Origin: Haliotis asinina
Lineage: Eukaryota > Mollusca > Gastropoda > Lepetellida > Haliotidae
DNA length: 64,000 nt
NCBI RefSeq assembly: GCF_037392515.1
Contig: NC_090280.1
Location: 17,176,001 to 17,240,000 of the forward strand
Direction of reading: 5' to 3'
Positions 36,230-48,023 of this stretch are shown here, in pieces; within the stretch, counting starts at the first letter, position 1, and each line of letters opens with the position of its first letter. The notes under the pieces are model-generated. The model had not been told where the DNA came from. It worked only from the letters and a program-made list of their open reading frames with translations, and did no database searches. Both the position numbers and the translations under genes were made by a program.

Positions 36230-36462
36230 TGTTAATCAAAAAATCTTTGCGCATGGGGTGTCCTGAATAACTTACAAAAAACAACAAAAACAACCAACCC
36301 TCTAACAACGCTCAACGTTGCACTGATGCGTTTTTCCACACTTCCGGTGCAATACGTCATCAGATTATGTGTTCTTCGTAGTTCGCATACCAAGGACGCT
36401 TGTCGTTGGAAACAAGTGCTCGACATCAGTAGAGGACGTGTGATCGTTTTACTTTTAGTTCT
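36230..36462. promoter_or_regulatory. Shared divergent promoter region of NKAPD1 and PIH1D2 with ETS site
   Basis: The first coding exon of NKAPD1 (minus) and that of PIH1D2 (plus) point away from here. On the plus strand a probable untranslated first exon ends at 36462 (TTCT then gtaagtg) and joins the acceptor before 36922. On the minus strand a possible donor (gtaagt complement at about 36265) suggests the NKAPD1 untranslated exon. Between them ACTTCCGG (36340-36347), the reverse complement of CCGGAAGT, is a perfect ETS/GABP-type site. No TATA box is evident. Start sites are inferred. Confidence 0.55.
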
Positions 36463-36930
36463 GTAAGTGATGTACGAAACACATAGTAACTTAAGTTTGG
36501 CTTATTGCATGATAATAATGGCACCAAAATCAAGAAGTATGACAAACCATACTTTTAATATGAAGTTAGGACCAACTGCAGATCCCGTTGGCTAACCCCG
36601 GGTTAATTTTACCGTTAGAAAGCAAATGTGCTATCGGCGTTGTGTGTTTAGAACAATAATTAAACCCAATAAGGTCTCTTTTTGATGAAATATTTATGAA
36701 ATTCAATGCAGAAACATTTTTTGGACGCAAGAAATTAAGGATCACACCATTCGTAAGCCTGTGACAAAGTATATATAGAGTTACATGATATTAGGCCATA
36801 ATGATACAAATGCTACAATTTAGGACCCAGAACTACAGCTACTGCTGTGTGTCATTTAATTTCAGTTGTATGTTACAGTTTTGATGAATCTTTTTAACTT
36901 TAATCATTTTTAGATTTTCAGAGAATTAAC

Positions 36931-39900
36931 ATGGCGGAGACAATGGCAGGGTACAATAAAGATGATCTTCTGAAACAGGCTCAGAATATCTGGACAATGC
37001 TGGACGATATGGCAGCAAACAACCCCCAAGCCTACAAACAGTTTATGGACAAACAGATGAAGGAAGGAAAAGAGGCCATGGCGCCACCCAAACCACACAT
37101 GGTTGTCAAGACAACAGTGCTGGTAATTGTTCACTGATTAGAATTCTACTTTTTTCCTGGGTGTATGAGTGGCCCAATTGCATAAGGTGTCACACTTGGC
37201 AGGTGTGTCCCATGGGCACATGAGATGCATTGATGGCTGAGTTGACTCCTGATTTGCTGATGTATCTCAATTTGTCAGCACTAGTGTTGGGAATTGTTCG
37301 AAATCTCACAATTGATGATTGGTTCATTGCAAACAAGCAATCATCGAAAAACATTGGTTACCGTCATTTTAAAGAATTTTCTTTTCAGGTTGTTATTGCA
37401 GATAGGTACAGTGTGGTTCTCTGTTTTCTGGAAACTGTTCATGCTCATTTGCAAAATCTTTTGTGTTTAATTATGAGAAAATGAGTTTGCTTGTAGACCA
37501 CTACAACCAGTGTTGATTGTTTCAATTAATTGGAACACCACCAGTCAGGGCCACACCTGTCCTGGATTCATCCAAGATGGAGGACTTACATGATCTGCAT
37601 CAATTCCAGCTTTCCTCTGATGTTAAGCTGAAACCCCATGATTGAACTGAAATACTAATCAAAACAGCTATAGAACTGAATCACTTTAGAAGGGCTTGTT
37701 GCTGCTAATTGCATGCCTTTGTATTGAATATCATTGATAAGGTTTCAAATCCAATCTCTTCCAGTATGAAGCTCTTCAGCAAGCCATACATGTTGTGTGG
37801 AGGAGGTAGGTTAGCCTCATGGATAGAGCATTCATCATTCTGAAGACCATGGTTCGATTCCCCACATGGGTATACTTGTACTCGCTCACTTGTAACATGT
37901 GGCAGAGTATGGGGTGTTGAGAGTCACAGACTTCAATGTCATTATATCTCACTTACATTCCTACAGAGATCAATGCTCAATGGAGACTTGAGACACAGAG
38001 ATTGTACAGAGGGTTTATGGTTAAAGCAATATTAAAAACAATATCACCTCAATTTTGTTTTTTCAGGAACCTGAGAAAGATGACTTGTACATCAATTTTT
38101 GTTCATGGCCAAGAGTTCCATGTCCAAAAACTCCAAATGATGCAGTTCCTGTGATTGGAGTGCCCATTGAAAAGATGAAAGACAGAACAGGTAATAGTCC
38201 AAAAGTGTCACAATCTGATCATTCTCATGAGCAAGGTGTGCTGACAGTGGCAAGATGTCCTTATGGGCAAAATTTATTCTTGTTATGAGGTATGCTGACA
38301 GAGGCAAGATTTACACACAGGAGCAAGGTGTCCTGACAGGCCAGATATGCTCACAGGAACAGAGTTTACTGTTGGGCATGATGTAGTCACGCTGCCAAGA
38401 TGTACTGACAGGATTTTGTCACAGGAACAAGGTGTACAGACAGGCACAAAATGCTCACAGGTAGAAGGTGTACTGACAGTCACAATATGCTCACAGGAGC
38501 AAGGTGTACTGACAGACACGATTTGCACACAGCAACAAGATGTACTCACAGACACAATATGCTCACAGGAACAAGGTGTACTGATGGGCACAGTATGCTC
38601 ACAGGAACAAGTGTTACCTGAGGGTGTCGGGGTGTTATACCCTTCTCCCTAGGCAATCTGTATTTCCTCCACTCTTTGTCTGGGGATGATGTAGTCAGAC
38701 GGTATACTCAAGGAAAAGTCCAGTTTGGCGTTCAAGTCCTTTTTATTTTTGTGTATAGTTTTTAACAAACAAAGGTCCTCAAATATTTCCTAGACTCTGG
38801 TCTAAACACAACAGTAGTTTACAATGTCCCGGAAGAACTTGTTGGTCTCTTGCACAACTTCTGATACTATAAGTTCATCTGAGCCATTCTCTCAATATAC
38901 GGAGAGAACCTCTCAAGTCAACGGTGGGGCCCAGAATCGCGCACCACTCACCGGACAACTAACAAAATAGAAGTCGTGACAATTTAGGCTCCTCCCCCCG
39001 AAATAATGTCCTACGTCATACAAAAATGACTCATACCCAATCTTAATAATTAGTTACTTTCATTAGTCCCTTTCCGAGACTTTATCGGTACCATCAAATT
39101 CTTCCAGCATAAAATATCTTCGTTAATCAACTTTTAGCCATCCATCAACCAAACATTGACATATCTGACAAAATATCAAATAATATTTCAGACTGGTAGG
39201 CACCAGAAGATTCTTAAACAAATTATTTCCGATCCTCTGCGTGTCCCTTTTATTGACACACTGACCATTAGTATCCGAATGTCCATCCGCCTAATCATGT
39301 AGAATTATAAAGTCCTAGTTTATGTTACTTCAGAGAAATTGCCATTTCCTCGAGAAAAGTGAATCCATAAAATTTGATTACTTGGTCAATGCACTTTCCC
39401 AGTACATTGACCCTTCCTAACTTGACTTCAATTTCTCCTTATATTTTTATCAAATATTTTATAAACTTTTTAACTCAAAATGTCTTGGTTATACAAGGTG
39501 TACTGACGGGCATAATATGCTCATGGGAACAAGGTGTACTGACAGGCACAATATGTTCACAGGAACAAGGTGTACTGACAGGCACAATACGCTCATAGGA
39601 GCAAGGTGTACTGATGAGCGCAACATGCTCACAGGAGCATGATGTACTGACAAGCGCGGTCTACTGATGAGAAAAATGTACTCATAGAAGTCATCAAACT
39701 CACACACTCATTCACTCACATACTAGTTTGAACATTTACCAGATGCTAGAGTCCAAGTTGATAAAATTGATCCACTTCATCAGCAATACTAACAGATTTC
39801 ATTGCATGTTAGCAATTAGACATGAATATTTCCACTTACAGGTATAGTTTCTTGGTTTAGAAATATTTATCACTGTTCTCATTCCTTTACTGTTTCAGAG

Positions 39901-41352
39901 AGCTACAGTCTGACATCGGTGGCCTTTAATCCAAAAGTGTTAGACAACTACGGCCGAGACTCTTCCAACTTGACAGATCGAGATACTCTTATTAATTTAG
40001 CCATGGACTATATTGAAGATCAACAAAAGGTGAAACTGAATCATCAGTACACAGTGCTTGACAGAGACACGCCTCACAAAGGTTGCTTAAAACACATCCA
40101 AAAGAGTTTTACCTCCAAGAGTAAAGTTGATAAAGAATTTGAGTCAAATCTTGAAAACCTTGAAAAATCCTTTAGCCCTTTTGGGCCTGGTGGAAAAGAT
40201 AAGTTAATGGAAGCATTAGCTAATATCAGTGTTGGAGACAGCCAATCAGATTCACATATTCCGAAGTCTGACCAATCAGAAATCAGAATGCCTTTTGAGG
40301 ACAAACCTACAGGAAGGGCAAACTTGATTGAGGAAATAGCATCAGATGTTGTGTTGTTAAAGAAACCTGAGTATAGCATGGAAACTGTGGATGTGCACAG
40401 TGGGAAGTGTGTGCAGGTGAAAATTTCGTTACCTGAAGTGGCCAGTGTCCAGGAATGTGAATTAGAAATATCCCAGGTATGTGTGCTGTATATATTTTCA
40501 AGCCATATCGGTGAGTCTAACTGTCAAATCCCTTCACTCACTTCTTACAGTAAGCATGGGTTGCTGAAGACCAATTCTAATCAGGAAAATTGGACTTGGA
40601 ATATATCATATTTTGCTGAGATCACATTGTAAACAACCCATAATGTTCAAATGTATTTTCACAAAATTCGTACTACATGGCTCACCCACCTCCTTTTAGT
40701 TGGTGGTAAGTTTTTGGGAAACACCCAAAACATCATCCCACCCCAACCCTCCTCTATCCCACTCCTTATCAAGACATTACTAACTTCAAAAATATTCCAG
40801 GTTTGTACACCATATAAGGACTCCCAATGTGCATTCCAAGTGCTCTTAGATTCAGATTTATTCCTCAGCTGCTTTTAACTTATGTTAAGGATGCTGTTGT
40901 GTTAGTAACCCGTGCATAAACTTGTCACCACTCAACGGTGGTGTGAAATGTATTCTTTCTGTCAGACATTTTGTGACATTCTTGCTCCAAGATATTTATC
41001 CGATATTTATAATTGATATTTGATTGATATTTACTCAATAATTTTCTATCTCTATCATCTATATCGAGAGTCAGCTCTACATGTATCCTTGCAGAAACCT
41101 CCAAAATCAATGGAATTTTATCTACACCATGTGTAAAGTGATCTGGCATCACCAGTCAGTATGTTACAATAAAGATGTATTTTCCGTGTTTATTACATAC
41201 CCTGTGTGTTTCAGGATGATGTATCTCTGCTGGTTCCGGATAGGTACAAGCTTCATCTTCAACTTCCGCATCCTGTTGATGAAGAGCAGGCCACAGCCAA
41301 GTTCAACAAGAAACATTCTTCACTCAATATCACCATGCCATGGTCACAGTGA
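36931..41352 (+). CDS. PIH1D2: PIH1 domain-containing protein 2
   Basis: Four coding exons: 36931-37122, 38067-38190, 39899-40476 and 41215-41352 (stop TGA 41350-41352). They total 1032 nt, so 343 aa, with all phases closing; the human protein is about 315 aa from memory. The start MAETMAGYNKDDLLKQAQNI, WTMLDDMAANNPQAYKQFMD and KQMKEGKEA match the PIH1D2 N-terminus (FWNLLDDLAQSDPEGYEKFI). YINFCSWPRVPCPKTPND fits human FINLCQWTRIPAPQ. The last exon DDVSLLVPDRYKLHLQLPHP and SSLNITMPW is the C-terminal CS-like (Hsp20-fold) domain. PIH proteins are HSP90 co-chaperones acting with R2TP-like complexes in cytoplasmic assembly of axonemal dyneins. An acidic/Ser-rich linker (about residues 165-260) separates the two domains. 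Intron 2 contains a minisatellite with an 881-bp insertion. Confidence 0.93.
38225..39665 (+). repeat. 36-bp minisatellite, split by an insertion
   Basis: The unit is 'ggtgtactgacaggcaca' plus 'atatgctcacaggaacaa' (36 bp), running about 38290-38611 and again 39498-39665, more than ten units in all, with decayed units before 38290. Because 36 is a multiple of 3, the array stays open in frame on both strands and gives spurious repeat peptides (GVLTGTICSQEQ). It is interrupted at 38612-39492. Confidence 0.85.
38612..39492. mobile_element. 881-bp insertion in the minisatellite, ACAAG duplicated at its edges
   Basis: The minisatellite word 'ggaacaaggtgtactg' is interrupted: ACAAG at 38607-38611 precedes the insert and ACAAG at 39493-39497 follows it, as expected of a 5-bp target duplication. 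The insert starts TGTTACC and ends GGTTAT (or TGTTACC to TATACA if the duplication is read shorter). It has no long open frame. Size, TG start and 5-bp duplication would fit a solo LTR; a non-autonomous DNA element is the alternative. If it is a solo LTR it is a fossil trace only. Confidence 0.55.
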
Positions 41353-41575
41353 TCAACTCTAGGCCATAACCATCATCTCAGTGATCAACTCTGGGCCATA
41401 GCCAAAGCCATCGTCTCAGTGATCAACTCTGGGCCTAGCCACAATCATCATCTCAGTGATCAACTCTGGGCCATAGCCAAAGCCATCATCTCACTGATCA
41501 ACTCTGGGCCATAGCCACAATCATCGTCTCAGTGATCAACTCTGGGCCATAGCCACAATCATCATCTCAGTGGTC
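41333..41575 (+). repeat. 40-bp tandem repeat at the PIH1D2 stop codon and 3' UTR
   Basis: About six units of 'cagtgatcaactctgggcca' plus 'tagccaaagccatcatct', each near 40 bp. The PIH1D2 stop codon TGA (41350-41352) is part of the first 'cagtgatcaactc', so the array either grew out of the end of the coding exon or was co-opted as it. Confidence 0.85.
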
Positions 41576-44500
41576 GACTGAAGGTCACAGCCAAATTAAA
41601 CAAGAAACATTCCTCACTCAAATATCACCCTGTCATCGTCTCAGAGTTCAGAGATGTGAAGCTGTAGGTTAGAACTACATGTACTTAGGCTGGAGGGCAC
41701 TGTGAATATTGTGCTATTTATAGCCAACAATGAAGTACTACAAATCAGCATTAGTGGGTTGGTGAACTGTTTTTGATATTTTCATGTTTTACTCTATTAT
41801 ATTTAACCTGTCGAATATATCTTAATACATTGCTGATACATTTATGTAATGCATCATTGGCTTGGATCCATTACACCACTACCATATTGCAATATGCTTG
41901 CTAAATCAAACCGTCTCTGAATGAACGTTAGAAATATGATTCCAGTTTAATGACATCAAGTACAGCAAGACAGCAACATCAGTAAAGTTTTTTCTTCTAT
42001 CATGCTGTGGGTGATGCATTATTTCACTAAGCAAATTCCAAATGATGACTGTCACCTGCATATAATACATGTTCAGAACAGCGTGTGAACTCATGGCTCA
42101 GAATCATGGGCAACAACAGCAGGATATCATCATACGCGTGTAATACCAGATATTATGAGGGCAAACATACCGGGTTCATAGGTTTCATATGATGCCAAAT
42201 ATCGCTTTGTAATTCTAACGTGATGTCATGGACAATGTCATGACGTCATGGTTCTTCTGTGACCTTACATTCTACATGCGGGGGCAGCTAGCCCATGTTT
42301 GAAAGTAGATTTGGGTTTATTTTCCTCAATTTAATGATGTTGGCAATAAACAGAATATTATATTCGTGCCCATTACATACAATGTTAATGAAACTCATGC
42401 CTAAATATCAGTATATCCCTTGCTCTCGCTTGAGAAATATCAACATTTAGTCACTTGTGTCGTAAACACAATATGACATGGGCACTCATATATCTTCTAT
42501 TTACATTGACATATGTCCTCAGATAATATAAGTGTATATAATTATTTTGACTATTATGTGTTCTTGGCCCATGCTGTTGGTCAGAATGTATGATTTCTAT
42601 GACATGTAGTACCAGGCTGCTTGCACAACACAGTCAACAAATGTGTGTAGTGAAATTTTAATTTCACATCTGCAACCCGCAAACCTTGCTGTTCTTCCAG
42701 AAAGTGGCCCACCTCTTAAAAAATTTCAAAAGGTGACAACAAAATAATAATCGTTTGTTAAACAACTTATTTATTCAGGTGTCCAAGATTATGAGACAAA
42801 TCATCAGAGTTGTCTGTCGATTTCAGTGCGACTGCAAAAACTGGTTTTGCTGCAATTTTCAGATTTTGTGTTAGCAATCATCGGTCTCAAACGAAATCAA
42901 ACAGACTGTTGCTGTTGTCAGAAACTTTATACATTTCTAAAGTAAAGTCTTTAATAGTCAACAAAAATTTTAGAGATTCATCCTCCAGTTAGGTTGTCAG
43001 ATATCATTACCATTTATGCTAATTAGAGTTGGATACCTTGCTACAAAAATCATGTTTAAAAAGTTCGGTTGACGACTGGAGGGTTTGGTCATTTACAACA
43101 GATTTTTATATATCCCAATGTACTGAAAAATATTACAGTCCTCCAAGGATCGTCATGGAATTACTCATGTCCTTGTTCATTCTGTAATGAAATGTCATTT
43201 TTTCTCTAACTATTTGGGTTTTTTAAATTCCTTGATCCCCTCAGATCCTCCCTCACCATCCCATCAAGAAGTGTCACAAATACACTGTACAAATACAATA
43301 GCTAGCTATTGTTCGGATATTGCGGGAATCGGATTGTCGGGGTCCGGACTAACGCAGCCTGACTGTATACGAACCCATGCATCTCTCATTTTGGTTGGGC
43401 AGTCAAGTTTGCTCCAAACTCATCTGACATGTCAGTTTCCTCAGATGTTTTCACAAAGAGAAAGATCACAGTAATAGTTCAGGGTGCTATTGTACAATAC
43501 AACATACAATTGTCATAAGTCTGTGTTAGGGAGTTATGTCAGTCATAGCACCAACATGGCATTGTACAGCAGCATGCTGATATCCCACAACCAGCAAAAA
43601 TTGTTTTATCAAAATGCCATCCATCTGCTATTGGAAGGTGAAAAGGTATTTTTGTGTTTTGTGAATAAAATATAGCATGTTTTATCATCTCTGTTGGACA
43701 GTGTGATGTTGATTAGGAATTTATTAATACTGATCACACTACAAATATTTTTGTATGACTGGGATGGACTTACCATTGAAAACTATGAGCACAAACTAAA
43801 ACAAACAATAAAAGAACAAAGAACAGTTTGAACTCCTAGACACGAGGTGATCAAATACATGAAAAACACCAGATGAATGGAACAGGTTAGCTTTCCTGCC
43901 TTCGGAGAAAATCCAAACATGATACTCAGTCTCCACAGAAAACATTACATATGCTTCATATATTCTTAAACAAAGAAGTTCATAGTCAGTGAGTATAGTT
44001 TTATGCCAGAATTAGCAATATCCCCAAATCTAAAGTTGTGCACATCTCAAACATATGCCACTTTTGTAAGACCCATGAGAATGGCTATGGTGACAACAAA
44101 CCCAAAACATTTTTATTGGCAAACCAGGATTTGAACCAAAAATAAGGTTTCTGTTGTTCCCAAGGGACACAACTCACCAATACCATAAACAGCTGGGCCA
44201 TTCATGTCTCAAGTGAATCAGAACACAAGTCTCATGGTGTATTTAATGTCACACTGAGCAGTATTCAAGCTGAATGATGCAACCTGTACCTAAACAAGAG
44301 GTACCTAAACAACCAGATGAACCAGTGATTCATATTGTGACCAAAACACATCAGATTCGGGAAAAGCCATCAACCAGTCACCGAGCCTGATGACTTAGAT
44401 TCAATGGACTAATAACTACTACAAAATTCCCATGTCAGTCTCTTTAAACCAATGTTTAGGTGGTGTTGATCCTTTCTAACTCTGATTTCATTATCTCATA

Positions 44501-44615
44501 GCAGTTACTAATGTAACATTCACAGCTTCAAGTCTAGTTTAACACAGCAGGAATACTCCCTTCTTACACACCTGGCAATGATGAAAATCTCACAAAAAAA
44601 ACAAAATAAATTTGT
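41576..44615. other. Intergenic region between PIH1D2 and ATP5PF, no gene seen
   Basis: Two genes converge here. At about 42180-42520 lies a copy of the fold-back family of 16.8 kb, in inverse orientation ('gaaaatattcc'-free but sharing 'gtgcccattacatac', 'tagtcacttgtgtcgtaaac' and 'acatgggcactcatat'). A SINE trace starts at about 43995. The rest holds short unrelated open frames without splice or homology support. The PIH1D2 polyA site is not clear. Confidence 0.5.
42185..42515 (-). repeat. Fold-back (MITE-like) family, copy 2
   Basis: Reversed relative to 16821-17100: 'gtgatgtcatgg', 'ggtttattttcctcaattta', 'aatattatattcgtgcccat', 'ctcgcttgagaaatatcaac' and 'gacatgggcactcatat' follow in the order expected from the other strand of copy 1. 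Confidence 0.65.
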
Positions 44616-44621
44616 GAAAAG

Positions 44622-44627
44622 TTTATT
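44622..44627 (-). terminator. ATP5PF polyadenylation signal (AATAAA on minus strand)
   Basis: The plus strand reads tttatt within 'gtttattttcc'; on the minus strand this is AATAAA about 220 bp after the ATP5PF stop, followed by an A-rich stretch. Confidence 0.55.
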
Positions 44628-44848
44628 TTCCATTCTATTTACACATTCTCACAAGATATTTCTGTCAAATGAATCTTCCACAACATTAACATAAATACAC
44701 ACTAATTCCATGTGTGCCATGTTGCCAAATTAACACCACCACTCAACCAAATTTGGCAACTAGCGCTTATCACCATGACAACATGTGCAGGCATGAAGGC
44801 ACTGCACAGCAGCTGTGGGTAACGAAATGGTCTAAAGTCAGTATTTCT

Positions 44849-47361
44849 CTAATAATCGAAATATGGTGTGTTATCTTCCTCCTGGGCATCAGCTACAACT
44901 GATTCTTTAACAACCTGCTGCACTTCCTTAACTTCTCCCAATCCAAGAGCATCCAAATCAGGATCTGGAACAGAACATAACCTGTATGAACAGCAAATCA
45001 GTGCACAGTGAGTCAAACAGTCTCACATAAACAACTGATACTGTTTTCAGACTCTCTAGAACTGCAATGTAAAAATACTCCTGCGTGTCTCAACAGAAAG
45101 TATACTAAATCATCTTGATCATACTATTATGAGGTACCTGTTTTGTTTGCACAATGTTATGATTGTGTCCTAATGTTCCCAGCTTTGAGGAGAGGTTTAC
45201 AATTACAATTGTTTATTGTTTGATTGCTGAGCTCCAACTATCAATCTAGTTCATTGTAATATGCCAGGTAAGAGGTTCTTGTCCCTGCAGTAGCACTAAC
45301 ACTCCAGGATTAATAAGGTCCCTTGATTCAAGCCTTACCACACTGACTGCCTCTCACAGGTATAATCACAGTATCAATTCTGGTCAAACAAACGTCTCTT
45401 GGCATTATTTGTTATCGTCTGGAGACCATTGCTTCTCGTGCCATTTTGTCAATATGTGAAACTAGTTTGAAATTCCACTAATAAAGGCTACGAGATAACT
45501 CGTAGTGGCAAACTGGGCCGAAAATGATACTATGAGTATGCTCATGGTGGTAATCAACATGTTATTGTTAAGGCTAGACTAATCCAAAGGACAAGTGACA
45601 ACCTTACATCATTCACCACCAAAGTATATAGCCAGTACTGTTTGAAAAAGCCAAATGTTAATCATGTTTGTACCTTCTATAAGATTCATTCAGTTTCAGT
45701 TTCTAGAAGGACTAAAGAATTGAGAAGTGCTTCATAATTTCAGCCAAAATGCTACAATCTAACATAGTATTTTGACTTGTCCACATTCAAGCTGGTTGCC
45801 ATGGCATTCAGTTCCAATACATTGCCAAACAAATCAGGGACAAATGATTCAGAATTTCACCCCAAATGCTACTAGTCAGTGAGGGACAGCAACAATGCAT
45901 TATTTCTTCTCCTCATCTCAAGCCAAGGTATCTTTTATAATGTGCACCAGTTCTCACAAACCTGTGAAGCTGAAGGTGGGGAACTGGGTCATATCTTTGC
46001 CAGTTGCTCCAAATATTCTGTCAATCTTTTCCAGCTCCTCCTTGAGACTCTGCTCAACACTGGGCGTGGCATCCACCAGCTTGCCTCCTGCAGACCTGCA
46101 CAACAGAGGTGTCAACAAGTGGTCAAACTGTCAACATTGAGCATCCTTGTTTTTATGCTAATTTCACTGAGTAGCAAACTTTATGGATAATAACCCCTAT
46201 TATTTCGTCAGTGCAACACTTTCATAGAGATTCTTGTACCACTGTCAACATAGCTTTGATGCTGCACACAGCAATAAAACTTCACCTGTAAAAATTCACA
46301 AATTCTCTCTGCGTCTCCGAGTTACGCCCTAAATCTTAAACTTTCGGTCATTGTTCTCTTCAACATCTTAAACATCTAAGGCCAGACAATTTTTCACCTT
46401 ACAAAAGCAGGAAATAGAAGGAAATTTGTGTTTTGTCATGGAAACACATAATTTCCCAAACAAGAACATTATTTGAAAAACATACACAGAAGATGTTTGA
46501 AAAATACTGCATTTGTGTTACCATACAATGAGCAAATAGTCGATCTTGTTAAAAATCACATTTAATCTTAGCACCCAGGTTCCAGGCCATCAACATTCAC
46601 AATGGGTCATATTTGGAAGGCTTCTGCCTTAAAATAACAACCGGGGAAGCCAATCAGACAAAGTTGAAATTTAAGCCAAAGTGAATGTGATACACTGGAT
46701 TGCAATATATTGTGACACGTGTAACTGTATTGCGTTATATTGGAAGCTAAAGTGTTTAACAGTGAAAACTGATTGTACATAAAGATATTTTTTCATTCTC
46801 ACTGAGCCCCCAAAACATGTTATGGTTTATTCACAAAAATAGGCTGGTTAGTAGGCTAGTTAATGGTTATACAGTATGTAGCATTAAAGTATGTAGTTTA
46901 GTCAATTATATAATAAAGGGTGCAGACAGTTGATCACTGGATTGTCTGGGCCAAACTCAGTAATTTACAATTGTTAAACTATAGCGTAAACCTATACTCA
47001 ACAAAAAATGTCTGCAGACAGTATCATGATCAGGCGAGTCGGCCTAAAAACTGCAACAATACGCAAGTTATGATACATAGCCAAATCTCAAATCCTCATC
47101 TAGTTAGTTATTAACCTCACACAAAACATCAACGGATCAAAACGTTTAATAATCCAAATGTATATTATGTCCTCAAGCCACAGTTTTTTGTAATTTTCCT
47201 TACTTGCTCTTTTGTGAATATTCCCTGATTTTATCTATGAAAAGCTGCTGGATTGGGTCAGTCTTCTGCGCTGCCACAGCTGTCACTCCAACGTTCCTCT
47301 GTGCCTGCTGAACAATGGTGTGACGGACAGCACCAAGCCGGGATACTATCCGCGTCAACAT
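44849..47361 (-). CDS. ATP5PF: Mitochondrial ATP synthase coupling factor 6 (F6 subunit)
   Basis: Three coding exons on the minus strand: 47361-47204, 46095-45962 and 44964-44849, totalling 408 nt for 135 aa with all phases closing. The start MLTRIVSRLGAVRHTIVQQA is a typical Arg-rich amphipathic mitochondrial presequence without acidic residues. It runs into RNVGVTAVAAQKTDPIQQLF then IDKIREYSQKS, close to human RNIGVTAVAFNKELDPIQKLFVDKIREYKSK. The exon junction gives QFPTFSFTDPDLDALGLGEV, matching the human NTFPTFKFEDPKFEV region. The tail (KEVQQVVKESVVADAQEEDN TPYFDY in two pieces) extends about 25 residues past the human end and is acidic. F6 is part of the peripheral stalk of complex V in the inner mitochondrial membrane. 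GABPA lies divergently upstream. Confidence 0.93.
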
Positions 47362-47854
47362 CCTAGCAACAAACAAATTAATTACATCCCATTTCATCAA
47401 AGACGAAACATGAACACAAGACTTCCACTGTATGATGGTTATTGCCAGTCAAACAAAATCACAGATTGTGCAGTTTTGTCCTTCATTTCATTATCTCACT
47501 CCGCAGTTTGCATCAGGGGTTTATTGATTATTGTAAACCAAAAGTTACTGTGTTCTGTAATCTGATTGGTTGAAAAACGTGATTACATGGTATTAGATTC
47601 ACGGAAACTGAAAGACTATTCACCGCATATTGACACGTAAACAATTGTTTTGTTGTGTCATCAACAGTGGTGACGTCATTCAAATCATATTGTGACGTAA
47701 AGTTAGAATGACGCCACAAATGAGCAACTCCAGATGCTACCATGAGAACCAGCTGAAACGGCCAGCTGATGACACTTCACTGCTGTGTCCGTATTCGATG
47801 TAAACGAGTGCAGACACTAAAACCCCTTTGGTTTACTTTTGTGTTTACAATGTT

Positions 47855-48017
47855 GATAGACATCATGTGTTGGCCAATTTCCGGGTGTTATTGAGTATTA
47901 GAAGCATGGGAATGCATTTGGAACCGACGGCGTCAGCCGGAGGTTTCAAATGAAATATTCCTGTGTGCTTCAAATACTCAATAACACCCAGAAATTGGCC
48001 AACACATGATGTTTATC
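47855..48017. repeat. Fold-back element with 47-bp arms
   Basis: The left arm (47855-47901, 'catcatgtgttggccaattt' then 'gggtgttattgagtatt') and the right arm (47971-48017) are reverse complements with about four differences, around a loop of about 69 bp. The loop contains 'gaaccgacggcgtcagccgg'. It resembles a MITE and lies directly before the 48.02-kb dispersed repeat. Confidence 0.85.
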
Positions 48018-48023
48018 TCCTAA

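Noticed and set aside
38283-38652. Overlapping 100-residue open frames on both strands with 12-residue repeats (GVLTGTICSQEQ and its antisense, Cys-rich)
   Set aside because: They are a by-product of a 36-bp minisatellite whose unit length is a multiple of three; no start context, splice site or homology supports a protein.
40074-40379. A 101-codon minus-strand frame in PIH1D2
   Set aside because: It is the shadow of the large third-from-last coding region of PIH1D2 (39899-40476).
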